Part shown: in pieces, positions 52,016 through 60,381 of the stretch
Layout of the letters: every line of letters starts with the position of its first letter
How positions within the stretch are numbered: the stretch's first letter is position 1
NCBI GenBank assembly: GCA_017522205.1
Contig: JAFWZS010000072.1
Span: 1-64,000 of the forward strand
Direction of reading: 5' to 3'
DNA: 64,000 bases
Source of the DNA: Clostridia bacterium
GTDB taxonomy: Bacteria; Bacillota; Clostridia; Oscillospirales; Acutalibacteraceae
The notes under the pieces: generated by a model
Database searches by the model: none
Seen by the model: only the letters and a program-made list of their open reading frames with translations
Told to the model about the DNA's origin: nothing
Program-made: the position numbers and the translations under genes

Positions 52016-52044
52016 ATTGTAAACTATGAAAGCGAATTAGTCAA
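52016..52044 (-). promoter_or_regulatory. Sigma-A promoter of the 38-aa gene
   Basis: -35 TTGACT (52044-52039), 17-bp spacer, -10 TACAAT (52021-52016). The ATG is 32 bp downstream. Confidence 0.88.
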
Positions 52045-52059
52045 TAACTTTTTTCGTTT

Positions 52060-52911
52060 TCATTTTGTTTTTATGGTAACACTTTCACTTTCAGCGCTGA
52101 AAAACTCCTCTTCCTTAACCGCTCTGAAAGCACGGATTCTGTATCTGTAGGTCTTGAAATGACTTGGTGCCTTGTCATAAAAAACAAGCTTCTGGTTGGA
52201 ATCGGTTTTTGCAACCACGGAGAATTCCCCGTCTTTCCCCTCTGCTCTTTCGAGAACATAACCCGTTGCACCTGCAACAAGTCTTACGGAAAATTCCGTT
52301 TTACGTCCTCTTGTTTTATATGAAAGAATTTTTCCTGAATCCAGATAAACACAGTTCACTTTTTTGCTGAACTTGCTTTCCTTTTCAGCTTCGCCGTCAG
52401 AATAAACACTCTGCACACAGTACTGATAGACAACACCCGGAACAATTTTTCTGTCCTTATATGAGGTTTTCTCAGTTACTGCAACGGGAAGTGTTTCAGA
52501 GAAATATTCATTCTTTCTGCTGACAATGTATTTTGTCGCATTTTCATCTTTATCCCAAGTGAGCAGGATACTTTTACCATTAACAGTTGCCTTGACATTT
52601 TCTACCGGTTCAATGTCGGATATGATTCCTGCTCTGATACCGCTTTCACGTGTGCTTGCCTTTTTGCCCTCAAGCTTTTTATAAGCCGAAATCTTATACC
52701 AATAGGTTTTGTAAGGCTCAACGGTATCCTTGAAAGAAAGCTTTTCACGCCATTTTACACGCACAAAATCACCGTGAGGCTCATCACGTCTTAAAACGGC
52801 ATATTTCTCTGCACCTTCAACTTCAGTCCAGACTATTTTAAGCTGACCTTCTTCTGTGGCTTTTACCTTTTTTATTTTAGGTCTGCCCTTGAGTTTTTTG
52901 AAGTCACCCAT
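52060..52911 (-). CDS. Three-domain fibronectin type III protein without export signal
   Basis: A 283-aa protein made of three FN3-like beta sandwiches (~10-95, ~98-190, ~195-283), seen from repeated pieces such as KIVWTEVEGAEKYAVLRR, LLTWDKDENATKYIVSRK and YRYRIRAFRAV. The N-terminus (MGDFKKLKGRPKIKKVKA) is basic and hydrophilic, with no signal peptide or membrane segment. Most bacterial FN3 proteins are exported, so a cytosolic one co-transcribed with nagB is unusual. The ATG overlaps the nagB stop (TAATG). Role unknown. Confidence 0.82.
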   Translation of the reverse strand: MGDFKKLKGRPKIKKVKATEEGQLKIVWTEVEGAEKYAVLRRDEPHGDFVRVKWREKLSFKDTVEPYKTYWYKISAYKKLEGKKASTRESGIRAGIISDIEPVENVKATVNGKSILLTWDKDENATKYIVSRKNEYFSETLPVAVTEKTSYKDRKIVPGVVYQYCVQSVYSDGEAEKESKFSKKVNCVYLDSGKILSYKTRGRKTEFSVRLVAGATGYVLERAEGKDGEFSVVAKTDSNQKLVFYDKAPSHFKTYRYRIRAFRAVKEEEFFSAESESVTIKTK

Positions 52912-53648
52912 TATCTGTCTCCCAGAAGTGATGCACTTTCTTTATCAACAAACACGGTTACATCACCGTGAAGCTTAAGAATACTTGCAGGGCAGGAAGG
53001 TGTAACTTCGCCTTCAACAAGCTTTTTGATTGCCTCAGCCTTGCTCTTGCCTGTTGCAATAAGGATGATTCTCTTTGCACGCATAATATCTCCGATACCC
53101 ATTGTAAGAGCATATTCGGGCATCTTATCGCCTACTGCTTCAAAGTATTTGCTGTTTGCATCAATTGTGCTTTGTGTAAGCTTAACTGCAAAAGGTCCGT
53201 CAGCAAAATTGTCACCGGGTTCATTGAAGCCGATGTGGCCGTTTGTGCCGATTCCGAGAATCTGAATGTCGATTCCGCCGCTTTCTCTGATTTTTGCGCT
53301 GTAACGTGCACATTCCTCTTCGATGTTTTCAGCCTGGCCTGAAAGGAAGTTAACCTTCTGGAAATCAACGTCTGTTTTGCCGAAAAGGTTATCTTTCATA
53401 AAGTAGTAATAGCTGTTTACGTTTTCTCTTGAAAGACCTACATATTCGTCAAGATTGAAGGTTGTTATATGCTTAAGAGAAACCTCACCTTTTTCGTAGC
53501 TTTCAATAATTCTCTTGTATGTTTCTACGGGTGAAGCACCGGTTGCAAAGCCGATTACGCTTCCGCGGTTTTTATTCACCTGCTTTATTATAATTTCTGC
53601 TGCTTCCTTTGAAATTTCCACAGCGTTATCAAGAACAATTACTTTCAT
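52911..53648 (-). CDS. nagB: Glucosamine-6-phosphate deaminase
   Basis: A 245-aa enzyme: glucosamine-6-phosphate to fructose-6-phosphate plus ammonia, for amino-sugar use. Seen: GFATGASPVETYKRI (phosphate loop), FNLDEYVGLSRENVNSY (catalytic Asp), GIGTNGHIGFNEPG with the active-site His, and TMGIGDIMRAKRI. Length matches the family's short form. The promoter is 42 bp upstream. nagA is not in the window. Confidence 0.97.
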   Translation of the reverse strand: MKVIVLDNAVEISKEAAEIIIKQVNKNRGSVIGFATGASPVETYKRIIESYEKGEVSLKHITTFNLDEYVGLSRENVNSYYYFMKDNLFGKTDVDFQKVNFLSGQAENIEEECARYSAKIRESGGIDIQILGIGTNGHIGFNEPGDNFADGPFAVKLTQSTIDANSKYFEAVGDKMPEYALTMGIGDIMRAKRIILIATGKSKAEAIKKLVEGEVTPSCPASILKLHGDVTVFVDKESASLLGDR

Positions 53649-53689
53649 TATTTATTATCTCCTTTGCTTTCAATATACTGATAAAAGTC

Positions 53690-53718
53690 ATTATACCACA
53701 AACTGTAATTTTTTTCAA
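53690..53718 (-). promoter_or_regulatory. Promoter of nagB and the FN3 gene
   Basis: -35 TTGAAA (53718-53713), 17-bp spacer, extended -10 TGG-TATAAT (53695-53690). Confidence 0.88.
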
Positions 53719-53753
53719 TATTAATATAAACTTTTGATTTTTTAAAAGACAGT

Positions 53754-53782
53754 TTGAATTTAGCTGTCTTATGTGATATACT
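53754..53782 (+). promoter_or_regulatory. Promoter of the PHP phosphatase gene with a flanking inverted repeat
   Basis: -35 TTGAAT (53754-53759), 17-bp spacer, extended -10 TGA-TATACT (53777-53782). AGACAG (53747-53752) and CTGTCT (53764-53769) form an inverted repeat across the -35, a possible operator. Confidence 0.78.
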
Positions 53783-53812
53783 GTATCGGTCAGAATGAAA
53801 GGATATGAAAAT

Positions 53813-54592
53813 ATGAAATTCAATTATCACACCCATACCTCCCGATGCTTTCACGCAAAAGGAGAAGATGAAGAATATATACTTGCCGCAATTGAAGCAG
53901 GCTTTGACGAAATAGGCTTTGCCGATCACTCACCCTGGCCTTACAAATGCTATGTTTCAGGAATGAGAATGCACGAAAATGATTTTGAGCCTTATGTAAA
54001 AAGCATAAAGGCTCTTGCTGAAAAATACAAAGACAAAATCAGCATCAAGGTCGGTCTTGAATGTGAGTATTTTAAAGAATACATTCCCTGGCTCAAAGAA
54101 AAAACTAAAGAGCTTCAGGTGGATTACGTAATTCTCGGCCACCATTACTGCACACACGAAATCGGCGCTGATTATAACGGCAACCTTACAACCGTTGATG
54201 GTATAAAAAAATATACCGACGAGGTTGTTGAAGGAATCAGATCAGGAGTTTACTCCTACGTCTGCCACCCCGACCTTTATATGAAGGGCTACGGAGTATG
54301 GGACGAGCACGCAGAAGAAATGGCAAGAAGAATCATCACTGCCGCAAATGAGACGGATATTCCGCTCGAATACAATCTTCTCGGTCTGAGTCGTTCAAAA
54401 AATGAGGGTGTGCCCGGTTATCCCTACCCCGATTTCTGGCTCCTTGCATCAGAAATGGGAGCAAAGGCCATTATCGGTGTTGATGCTCACCAGCCCGACG
54501 CTTACGGTAACCTTGAGCTTTTTGAAGAAGGCAGAAAAAACCTCAGTGAGCTGAACATTGAAACCGTTGACAAAATTAAATTTTTCAGATAA
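53813..54592 (+). CDS. PHP-domain histidinol-phosphatase-like protein
   Basis: A 259-aa metal-dependent phosphatase. PHP motifs: NYHTHTSRC, GFADHSPW, GLECEYF, VILGHHYC and YVCHPDLY, then GVDAHQP. The set matches the HisK-type histidinol phosphatases, but no his gene is nearby, so another phosphate ester is possible. The ATG at 53813 follows AAAGGA by 9 nt; an upstream in-frame ATG at 53795 has no site. Single gene. Confidence 0.85.
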   Translation: MKFNYHTHTSRCFHAKGEDEEYILAAIEAGFDEIGFADHSPWPYKCYVSGMRMHENDFEPYVKSIKALAEKYKDKISIKVGLECEYFKEYIPWLKEKTKELQVDYVILGHHYCTHEIGADYNGNLTTVDGIKKYTDEVVEGIRSGVYSYVCHPDLYMKGYGVWDEHAEEMARRIITAANETDIPLEYNLLGLSRSKNEGVPGYPYPDFWLLASEMGAKAIIGVDAHQPDAYGNLELFEEGRKNLSELNIETVDKIKFFR

Positions 54593-54598
54593 AAATTG

Positions 54599-54622
54599 CC
54601 CGTGCAGAATGAACTGCACGGG
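54599..54622 (+). terminator. Bidirectional terminator between the PHP and M20 genes
   Basis: CCCGTGCAG, loop AATGAA, CTGCACGGG. Rightward TTTGACTTT, leftward CAATTTTT. It separates the two convergent genes. Confidence 0.85.
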
Positions 54623-54629
54623 TTTGACT

Positions 54630-55790
54630 TTACTTATTAAGAAATTCATTTACCGCTTTTAAATCAACAAGCATACCTGTAAGAATTGCACTTTCGTCAG
54701 GGTTGAATCTGTCACTGTGAAGCGGATAGTCACACTCACATCCCACATGATAAAAGCTGCCGGGTGCTTCGTCAAGATAAAAGCCGAAATCCTCACTTGT
54801 CATAAGCGGTGTATCGCTTACGCTGACATTTTCCTTTCCGAGGATATCCTCAGCACACTCTTTGAGAAAAGCCGTCATTTCATTATCGTTTGTTATTCCC
54901 GGATAGCTTTCACGGATTCGCACTTCACATTTTGCACCCATACTCTCGGCAATGCCTATGGCAGTTGAAGTAAGAAGGCTTTTCAGCTTTTCTCTTGTTT
55001 CTTTGCCGAGAGAGCGCATAATTCCGCCGAAGGTAGCTTTACCTGCAATCTGATTGCAGACTGTTCCCGCATTGAAGGTACAGACGCTGAGTACTGCACT
55101 TTCTGTAGGCGCAAGGTTGCGGCTGACGACAGTCTGAAGTGCAGTTACAATGTGAGATGCAATTAAAAGTGCATCTATACCTTTCTGCGGCTCAGCACCA
55201 TGGACACTTTTCCCTATTACATCAATCTCAAAAACATCTGCCGCAGCATAGCTTTTGCCGTATTTCACCTGAATGTGGCCCTTTGGAAGCTCGGGTCTTA
55301 CATGAAGACCGAAAACTGCTGAAACATCTTTCATAGCGCCCTTTTCTATAAGCCTTTCGGCACCGCCCAAGAGTTCTTCATCAGGCTCAAAAATCAGCTT
55401 CACTTTTCCGCATAATTTATCCTTGTTTTTACTGAGAATTTTCGCTGTACCAAGCAAAACAGCAGTATGTATATCGTGTCCGCAGGCGTGCATTCTGCCC
55501 TCATTCTGAGAAGAAAAAGAAAGCTCTGTTTTTTCTTCAATAGGCAGGGCATCTATATCGGCTCTCAGTGCAACTGTTTTTCCGCCTTTTGCACCTTCAA
55601 CAGTTGCAACAACACCCGTTTCAAGAAGCCGTTCATATTTCACACCCCACTTATCAAGGCAATTCATTATAATTTCCGTGGTTCTGAATTCGCTGTTACC
55701 CATTTCAGGAAAACGGTGAAGCTCTCTGCGGATTTCTACTATTTCCTCAAAGGTGTTTTCGCATTCTTTTTTTATAAATTCATTATTCAT
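54630..55790 (-). CDS. M20-family amidohydrolase/N-acyl-amino-acid deacylase
   Basis: A 386-aa zinc peptidase-fold enzyme of the M20D group. Metal-site pieces: MHACGHDIHTA, the Glu pair in FEPDEE, and FGLHVRPELPKG; the dimerisation lid is in the middle. As the third gene after dapA-dapB, and under the same lysine riboswitch, N-acetyl-diaminopimelate deacetylase is a reasonable guess; general amidohydrolases look alike. A GGCGCACA/TGTGCGTC hairpin lies in the gap before it. The ATG at 55790 has a weak SD. Confidence 0.82.
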   Translation of the reverse strand: MNNEFIKKECENTFEEIVEIRRELHRFPEMGNSEFRTTEIIMNCLDKWGVKYERLLETGVVATVEGAKGGKTVALRADIDALPIEEKTELSFSSQNEGRMHACGHDIHTAVLLGTAKILSKNKDKLCGKVKLIFEPDEELLGGAERLIEKGAMKDVSAVFGLHVRPELPKGHIQVKYGKSYAAADVFEIDVIGKSVHGAEPQKGIDALLIASHIVTALQTVVSRNLAPTESAVLSVCTFNAGTVCNQIAGKATFGGIMRSLGKETREKLKSLLTSTAIGIAESMGAKCEVRIRESYPGITNDNEMTAFLKECAEDILGKENVSVSDTPLMTSEDFGFYLDEAPGSFYHVGCECDYPLHSDRFNPDESAILTGMLVDLKAVNEFLNK

Positions 55791-55837
55791 ATCAAAAACC
55801 CAAATGACGCACAAAAACTGTGCGCCATTCCTTTAAA

Positions 55838-56578
55838 TTAATCGAGTATATTATCCATATTGTAGAAGCCTGCATCCTGCCTTACGAGGAAGTTCGCTGC
55901 TGAAAGTGCGCCCTCTGCAAAAAGGCTTCTGTTTTCGGCTTCGTGCTTGAGAGTGAGCACCTGAGAGCCCATTGCGAAAATAATTTCGTGTGTGCCTACT
56001 TCGCCGCCCATTCTGATTGCGTGAATGCCGATTTCGTTTTTCTTTCTCTTACCGTATTCGTGTCTGCCGATATTGTATTCGCAATCGTCCTTCACACTCT
56101 TTATGGAATCTGCAAGAAGAATTGCAGTACCGCTGGGTACGTCAAGCTTCTGATTGTGGTGCTTTTCAATAATTTCTACATCAGCATCGGGAAATGCCTT
56201 TGCAGTAATTTTTGCAAGGCAGGAAAGCACGGCAACACCTAAAGACATATTCTGACTGTAGAAAAGCGGAATACTTTTTGAAGCTTCCTTAATCATTGAA
56301 AGTTCTTCTGCAGTCTGACCTGTTGTTGCAATAACAAGAGGCAGCTTTCTCTTTACTGCATATTCGGTTACATCCTTTGTTGCAAGGTGATTTGAAAAGT
56401 CGATTATGCAGTCAGCTTCGCCGTTAAATTCACTTATATTTTTATAAATGCTGTTTTCGGCATCCGTTTCAAATTCCATACTGCAGGAAGCAGCGAGACT
56501 GTACTTGTCACTGTTTTCAACAAGAGAAAGGAGAACCTGTCCCATTCTTCCTCCTGCACCGTTTATTATAAGTCTCAT
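55838..56578 (-). CDS. dapB: 4-Hydroxy-tetrahydrodipicolinate reductase
   Basis: A 246-aa enzyme of lysine/diaminopimelate synthesis. N-terminal loop INGAGGRMGQVL, then DFSNH, IATTGQ, EKHHNQKLDVPSGTA (catalytic His-His and Lys) and MGGEVGTHEI. It reduces the DapA product with NAD(P)H. The ATG overlaps the dapA stop by 4 bp. Confidence 0.97.
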   Translation of the reverse strand: MRLIINGAGGRMGQVLLSLVENSDKYSLAASCSMEFETDAENSIYKNISEFNGEADCIIDFSNHLATKDVTEYAVKRKLPLVIATTGQTAEELSMIKEASKSIPLFYSQNMSLGVAVLSCLAKITAKAFPDADVEIIEKHHNQKLDVPSGTAILLADSIKSVKDDCEYNIGRHEYGKRKKNEIGIHAIRMGGEVGTHEIIFAMGSQVLTLKHEAENRSLFAEGALSAANFLVRQDAGFYNMDNILD

Positions 56579-57465
56579 ACGTCAATACCAACCTTGCGCA
56601 TTTCGGAAAGAAGAACTGCCTTGTGGTCGTCTTCCATAACGGTAAGAGGAAGTCTCACATAGTCTTCACAGTAGCCCATAGCGGCCATTGCTGCCTTTAC
56701 GGGAATGGGATTAACCTCGCTGAAGAGAGCCTTTGTAAGTGAGAAATACTTAAACTGCATTTCTGCTGCACCCTTAACGTCGCCATTAAGGAACTTGTGG
56801 CACATTTCTGAGGTTTCCTTGGGAAGAACATTTGAAAGAACAGAGATTACACCCTTGCCGCCAACGGACATAAGAGGCACAATCTGGTCGTCGTTACCTG
56901 AATAAAGGTCAAGCTTGTCGCCGCAAAGTGCCATTGTTTCTGTAATCTTGTCAATCTGGCCGTTAGCCTCCTTGATTGCCTGAATCATGGGATGCTTTGC
57001 AAGCTCAGCGTATGTAGCAGGCTCAATGTTTACACCTGTTCTTGAGGGTACATTATAGAGGATGATGGGCTTTGTGCTTGCATCTGCAATTTCATAGAAC
57101 ATTTTGATAAGGCCCTTCTGTGTTGCCTTGTTGTAGTAAGGTGTTACAACAAGCATAGCATCGCAGCCAATTTCGCAAGCATATTTTGTAAGGTCAATTG
57201 CGTAAGCAGTATCGTTTGAGCCTGTGCCTGCAATTACAGGAACTCTGCCGCCTACTACTTCAACGGCAAATTTAAGAACCTCTCTGTGCTCTTCGTCGGT
57301 AAGGGTTGAGCCTTCACCTGATGTACCTGCAATTACAAGAGCATCAATGCCCTCTTCAATCTGCCAGTCGAGAAGCTTTCTGAAGCTTTCGTAGTCTACA
57401 CCGTTTTCGTTCATCGGTGTGATAATTGCTGATGCTGCGCCCTTAAAAATCGACTTTCTTTCCAT
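56575..57465 (-). CDS. dapA: 4-Hydroxy-tetrahydrodipicolinate synthase
   Basis: A 296-aa TIM-barrel aldolase condensing pyruvate and aspartate semialdehyde. Seen: GTSGEGSTLTDEEH, LYNVPSRTGVN with the active-site Tyr, and the Schiff-base Lys in IQAIKEANG. First gene of dapA-dapB-M20. The SD AAAGGAG precedes the ATG. Expression is controlled by the lysine riboswitch and terminator upstream. Confidence 0.97.
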   Translation of the reverse strand: MERKSIFKGAASAIITPMNENGVDYESFRKLLDWQIEEGIDALVIAGTSGEGSTLTDEEHREVLKFAVEVVGGRVPVIAGTGSNDTAYAIDLTKYACEIGCDAMLVVTPYYNKATQKGLIKMFYEIADASTKPIILYNVPSRTGVNIEPATYAELAKHPMIQAIKEANGQIDKITETMALCGDKLDLYSGNDDQIVPLMSVGGKGVISVLSNVLPKETSEMCHKFLNGDVKGAAEMQFKYFSLTKALFSEVNPIPVKAAMAAMGYCEDYVRLPLTVMEDDHKAVLLSEMRKVGIDV

Positions 57466-57513
57466 AGTTAAAAACTCCTTTGTTTTAAGTTCGAATATTC
57501 AAATATTACAGAG

Positions 57514-57546
57514 AAAAACACCCGATATGCTTTTTGCATCGAGTGT
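57514..57546 (-). terminator. Riboswitch-controlled terminator in the dapA leader
   Basis: ACACTCGATGC pairs with GCATATCGGGTGT (57546-57536, 57530-57518), loop AAAAA, then TTTTT leftward. It lies between the lysine aptamer and dapA. Confidence 0.85.
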
Positions 57547-57591
57547 CATAATTACAAACGACAACAGAAAATACTGATGTGTCTTTCACAA

Positions 57592-57762
57592 TTATAATAG
57601 CACTCCGCAAAAAATTGCGACAGTCGGATGAATCTTATTTCATCCGCCCAACACAGCTTACGCCTTGCTGTATTTCGGCGGTAGTCCCTTTCATCTGCAG
57701 CACTTCGCGAAAGCGCCTTTAAACGCAGACTACTGATGATTAACCGCAGCCTCTATCTTTAA
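57592..57762 (-). ncRNA. Lysine riboswitch (L box)
   Basis: Conserved segments run leftward: AGATAGAGGCTGCG, CATCAGTAG, TGAAAGGGACTACCGCCGAA, GCTGTGTTGGGCGGATGAA, CTGTCGCAA and GGAGTGCTAT, as in the Rfam L box (RF00168). High lysine should promote the downstream terminator and shut off dapA-dapB-M20. Confidence 0.94.
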
Positions 57763-57783
57763 TTGAATTATTCGGTTGCACAT

Positions 57784-57812
57784 AGTCTATCACTAAAACA
57801 ATAACCTGTCAA
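57784..57812 (-). promoter_or_regulatory. Promoter of the lysine riboswitch-dap operon
   Basis: -35 TTGACA (57812-57807), 17-bp spacer, extended -10 TGA-TAGACT (57789-57784). Confidence 0.88.
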
Positions 57813-57828
57813 TAGTAAATTTAAAAAA

Positions 57829-58146
57829 TTACTTCAAAATCGTTTTCAGATTTTCGGCTATATAATAAAACGGTGAAAGCGGCGTGAGACAAACCAGCTT
57901 TTCAGCCTCCCTTCTGATTTTTTGTAAAGGTATATTTAAAGAAAGCTGTTCTTCAGAGAGCTTTGCTTCAAGCTTTTCTGATGTACCCGAAAAGCTCATT
58001 ACTGCGTATTTTGTGAGATAAAGATTGTACTCTCCCCTTTCCTTTACTGAAATGCTTCCGCATAAAAAAGCAGAAAGGCAGGAAATAAGTACCGTAACAA
58101 AAAGGAACTTTCCGAAAAGCCTTTTCATTTCTTCATTCATATTCAT
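57829..58146 (-). CDS. Small membrane-anchored protein downstream of spoIIP, unknown function
   Basis: A 105-aa protein, or 103 aa from the second ATG, which has better spacing to GAGGA. One hydrophobic helix at ~11-31 (FLFVTVLISCLSAFLCGSI) is followed by a ~75-residue outside part with charged helical pieces. It overlaps the spoIIP stop by 4 bp (ATGA) and is surely co-expressed with it. I recognise no domain. A role in engulfment or forespore-wall work is inferred only from the neighbour. Confidence 0.7.
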   Translation of the reverse strand: MNMNEEMKRLFGKFLFVTVLISCLSAFLCGSISVKERGEYNLYLTKYAVMSFSGTSEKLEAKLSEEQLSLNIPLQKIRREAEKLVCLTPLSPFYYIAENLKTILK

Positions 58147-59273
58147 TCCTCATATTCCTTTAAAATTTCTGTAAGTGCCGCACCTATGCACTTACCCGTA
58201 TAAACAGCCTCTTCAAGGGTGTTTGAATCGCTTCCTACTTCAATCAGAAGTGAACAGTGGGTAACATTCATATTATAGCTTCTCGGGCAGAAATAAAGCG
58301 GCCTTGTTATCCCCTCAAAAAGCTCTTCAAGCTTTTCCTGAAGATGCACCGCAAAGGTAAGGTTATATCTCCAGTCGGGAAGATTAGTTATGGGATTTCC
58401 CTCTTCCTGACAGCCTGAAATAATCATAATCTGTGCCGCTTTTTTACCCTTTACCGTAGCAACAGGCTTAACCTTTGTGCCGTTGCTGTCCTGTATGGCA
58501 TCTCTGTGAATGTCAAGCACTACCTGAATTGACGGATGCTTTTTGAGAATTGCCTCTATTGACTCTCTGCTTTTACCGTAAGCACCCGTGTATTTTGCGT
58601 CGTGAATCTCTTTATCGTGTATAACACTGAAGCCTGCCTTTTCAATTTCTTCAACAATCGCTTCACCCACTCTGACCATATTTTTACCCTTATCGTTGGT
58701 ACGGGTTTTAAAGCTTTCCGGATAAAAGTCTCTGTCAAGAATCTGATAAGTCTCTGTAGTGTGTGTATGAAAAATCAACACCGACGGTTTATCTTTATCT
58801 ACGCTAAGGTCAATTTTCCGGGACAAAATCTCCTTGATACTCACCTGAGTTTTGTTCATATTTTTCATTCTGACAAGGGAATATTTGTCTGTAACGCCCT
58901 CATTTGTATATTGCTTTTCTCTTATTTTGCCGCCAACTTTATCCTTGGACGCAGATTTCTGCGCTTCTTTAATAAGCTCTTCAATATCCTTCGGAGTTGC
59001 GGAAAAGTTTTCATTTTTAAGAACTGTCTGTGTTTTCGTGGTTGTCGGCTCAGCCTTTGTTGTTTTTTCTGTTTCAGTCGGCTCTTCAGTTGTTGTTTTT
59101 GCCTCTTCATAATACTCTTTATCCGAAATGGGCAGCATCATTTTAAGGCTTAAAACCGCAAGGTCAGCTCCCATATTCAGCATTTCATCGGTAAATAAAA
59201 ACGTCCCGAAGAATATTATTGTCACAGACAAAGCATATACCGTAAATTTTATAAGTTTATCTTTCTTTTTCAT
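58143..59273 (-). CDS. spoIIP: Stage II sporulation protein P
   Basis: A 376-aa wall hydrolase of the SpoIIDMP engulfment complex (amidase plus endopeptidase). N-terminal membrane anchor ~10-30, then a Thr/Glu-rich linker (~55-95), then the catalytic domain with LIFHTHTTETY, VVLDIHRDA and LIEVGSDSNTLEEA, matching the zinc/active-site residues. The SD CGGAGGA is 5 nt upstream. It follows gpr by 55 bp, the classic gpr-spoIIP order. Confidence 0.95.
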   Translation of the reverse strand: MKKKDKLIKFTVYALSVTIIFFGTFLFTDEMLNMGADLAVLSLKMMLPISDKEYYEEAKTTTEEPTETEKTTKAEPTTTKTQTVLKNENFSATPKDIEELIKEAQKSASKDKVGGKIREKQYTNEGVTDKYSLVRMKNMNKTQVSIKEILSRKIDLSVDKDKPSVLIFHTHTTETYQILDRDFYPESFKTRTNDKGKNMVRVGEAIVEEIEKAGFSVIHDKEIHDAKYTGAYGKSRESIEAILKKHPSIQVVLDIHRDAIQDSNGTKVKPVATVKGKKAAQIMIISGCQEEGNPITNLPDWRYNLTFAVHLQEKLEELFEGITRPLYFCPRSYNMNVTHCSLLIEVGSDSNTLEEAVYTGKCIGAALTEILKEYEE

Positions 59274-59328
59274 CTTGTCCTCCGAAAAGTGTCATATAGA
59301 AATATATTCTCTTCGGACTGAAAAAATG

Positions 59329-60222
59329 TCAGCTCACAATTGCAAGAATATCTTCAGCAGGAATATCCGGCTGCAAGGCAGAATTTATGCTCATAGCCAC
59401 AAGTGCGGCCGCACGGTCTATTACATTGTCAATTTCCTTTGGTGTTACCATCATAAGCTCATTTTCTTCATAGCTTCTCAGAAGCCTTTCGGTTTCTTCT
59501 TCGCTCATTCCTGCATTCTGAAGCGCATCGGCAGCCATTGTTGCCGCATCAACCACCGTAGGCACACCGATTGCAATCACCGGCACGCCGATAGAATTCT
59601 TGTCAATGCGGTTTCTCTTGTTACCCACACCCGAGCCGGGTGACACTCCCGTATCAGTAATCTGCACCGTTGTGCCCAGTCTTTCCGTGCTTCTTGCGGC
59701 AAGAGCATCAATAACAATAACACAGGAGGGCTTTATTCTTTCTGCAATGCCCTCTATACTTTCAGCGGTTTCAATTCCCGTTGTTCCCAGCACTCCCGGC
59801 ACAATTGCCGCAACTGACCTGAGCCTTTCAAAGCCGATTGCCTTTGCAAATTCTTCAGAAATATGCCTTGTTGCAAGTATAAGTGAAATGCATTTCGGTC
59901 CGAGAGCATCGGGAGTGATTTTTTCGTTTCCAAGTCCCACCACAAGCACGGTTCCCTCTTTCGGGATAAGGGAAGACAGCTCTTCGCTGAGGGCTGTGAG
60001 TTTATCAGAAAAGAGGTCTGCGTTTTTCATAAACGAGCCTATTTCCACTGTTATATATTTCCCTTTGGGTTTTGAAAGCAGCTTCTCGCCCTTTTCATTT
60101 TCAACGGTTATTGTGGTTACGTACACTCCGTGCACTTCTTTTTTCTCCTCTTTGATTCCGTCAAGCTCCCCTTTACGGATATATTCTTTTCTTTCAAGAG
60201 CAAGATCTGTTCTGAAATTCAT
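59329..60222 (-). CDS. gpr: Germination protease GPR
   Basis: A 297-aa spore protease that degrades small acid-soluble proteins at germination. It starts with a short propeptide (MNFRTDLALERKEY). Family pieces: YITVEIGSFM, VLVVGLGNEKITPDALGP, VPGVLGTTGIETAESI, VIDALAARSTERLGTTVQI and TDTGVSPGSGVGN. It proves the organism sporulates. The SD is TTGGAGAGAAA. A candidate sigma-G promoter lies upstream. Divergent from rpsT, as in many Firmicutes. Confidence 0.95.
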   Translation of the reverse strand: MNFRTDLALERKEYIRKGELDGIKEEKKEVHGVYVTTITVENEKGEKLLSKPKGKYITVEIGSFMKNADLFSDKLTALSEELSSLIPKEGTVLVVGLGNEKITPDALGPKCISLILATRHISEEFAKAIGFERLRSVAAIVPGVLGTTGIETAESIEGIAERIKPSCVIVIDALAARSTERLGTTVQITDTGVSPGSGVGNKRNRIDKNSIGVPVIAIGVPTVVDAATMAADALQNAGMSEEETERLLRSYEENELMMVTPKEIDNVIDRAAALVAMSINSALQPDIPAEDILAIVS

Positions 60223-60267
60223 AAATTTCTCTCCAAAACTATTGAATTATTCCGAAGAATATAGTAA

Positions 60268-60298
60268 TATTATGACCGCAAACAAAAAAAGTATATCC
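60268..60298 (-). promoter_or_regulatory. Candidate sigma-G (forespore) promoter of gpr
   Basis: CATAATA (60274-60268) fits the sigma-G -10 pattern CATNHTA. GGATA (60298-60294) is a 4/5 match to the -35, but the spacer is 19 bp, one more than usual. The gpr ATG is 45 bp downstream. Confidence 0.45.
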
Positions 60299-60315
60299 GA
60301 ATTTGCAAAAATCTC

Positions 60316-60344
60316 TTGCATTTTTAGGCAAAAGGTGATATGAT
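60316..60344 (+). promoter_or_regulatory. Promoter of rpsT
   Basis: -35 TTGCAT (60316-60321), 17-bp spacer, extended -10 TGA-TATGAT (60339-60344). Confidence 0.82.
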
Positions 60345-60381
60345 ATCTAACGCATACGCAGACTAAGAGGAGGTGTAACTA

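Noticed and set aside
51840..52022. 60-codon ORF on the + strand
   Set aside because: It begins inside a terminator, lacks an SD and runs antisense through the 38-aa gene, which has full expression signals.
55791..55837. Separate terminator between dapB and the M20 gene
   Set aside because: GGCGCACA/TGTGCGTC can pair, but the T-run is displaced and the gap is short; an intercistronic hairpin with readthrough is more likely.
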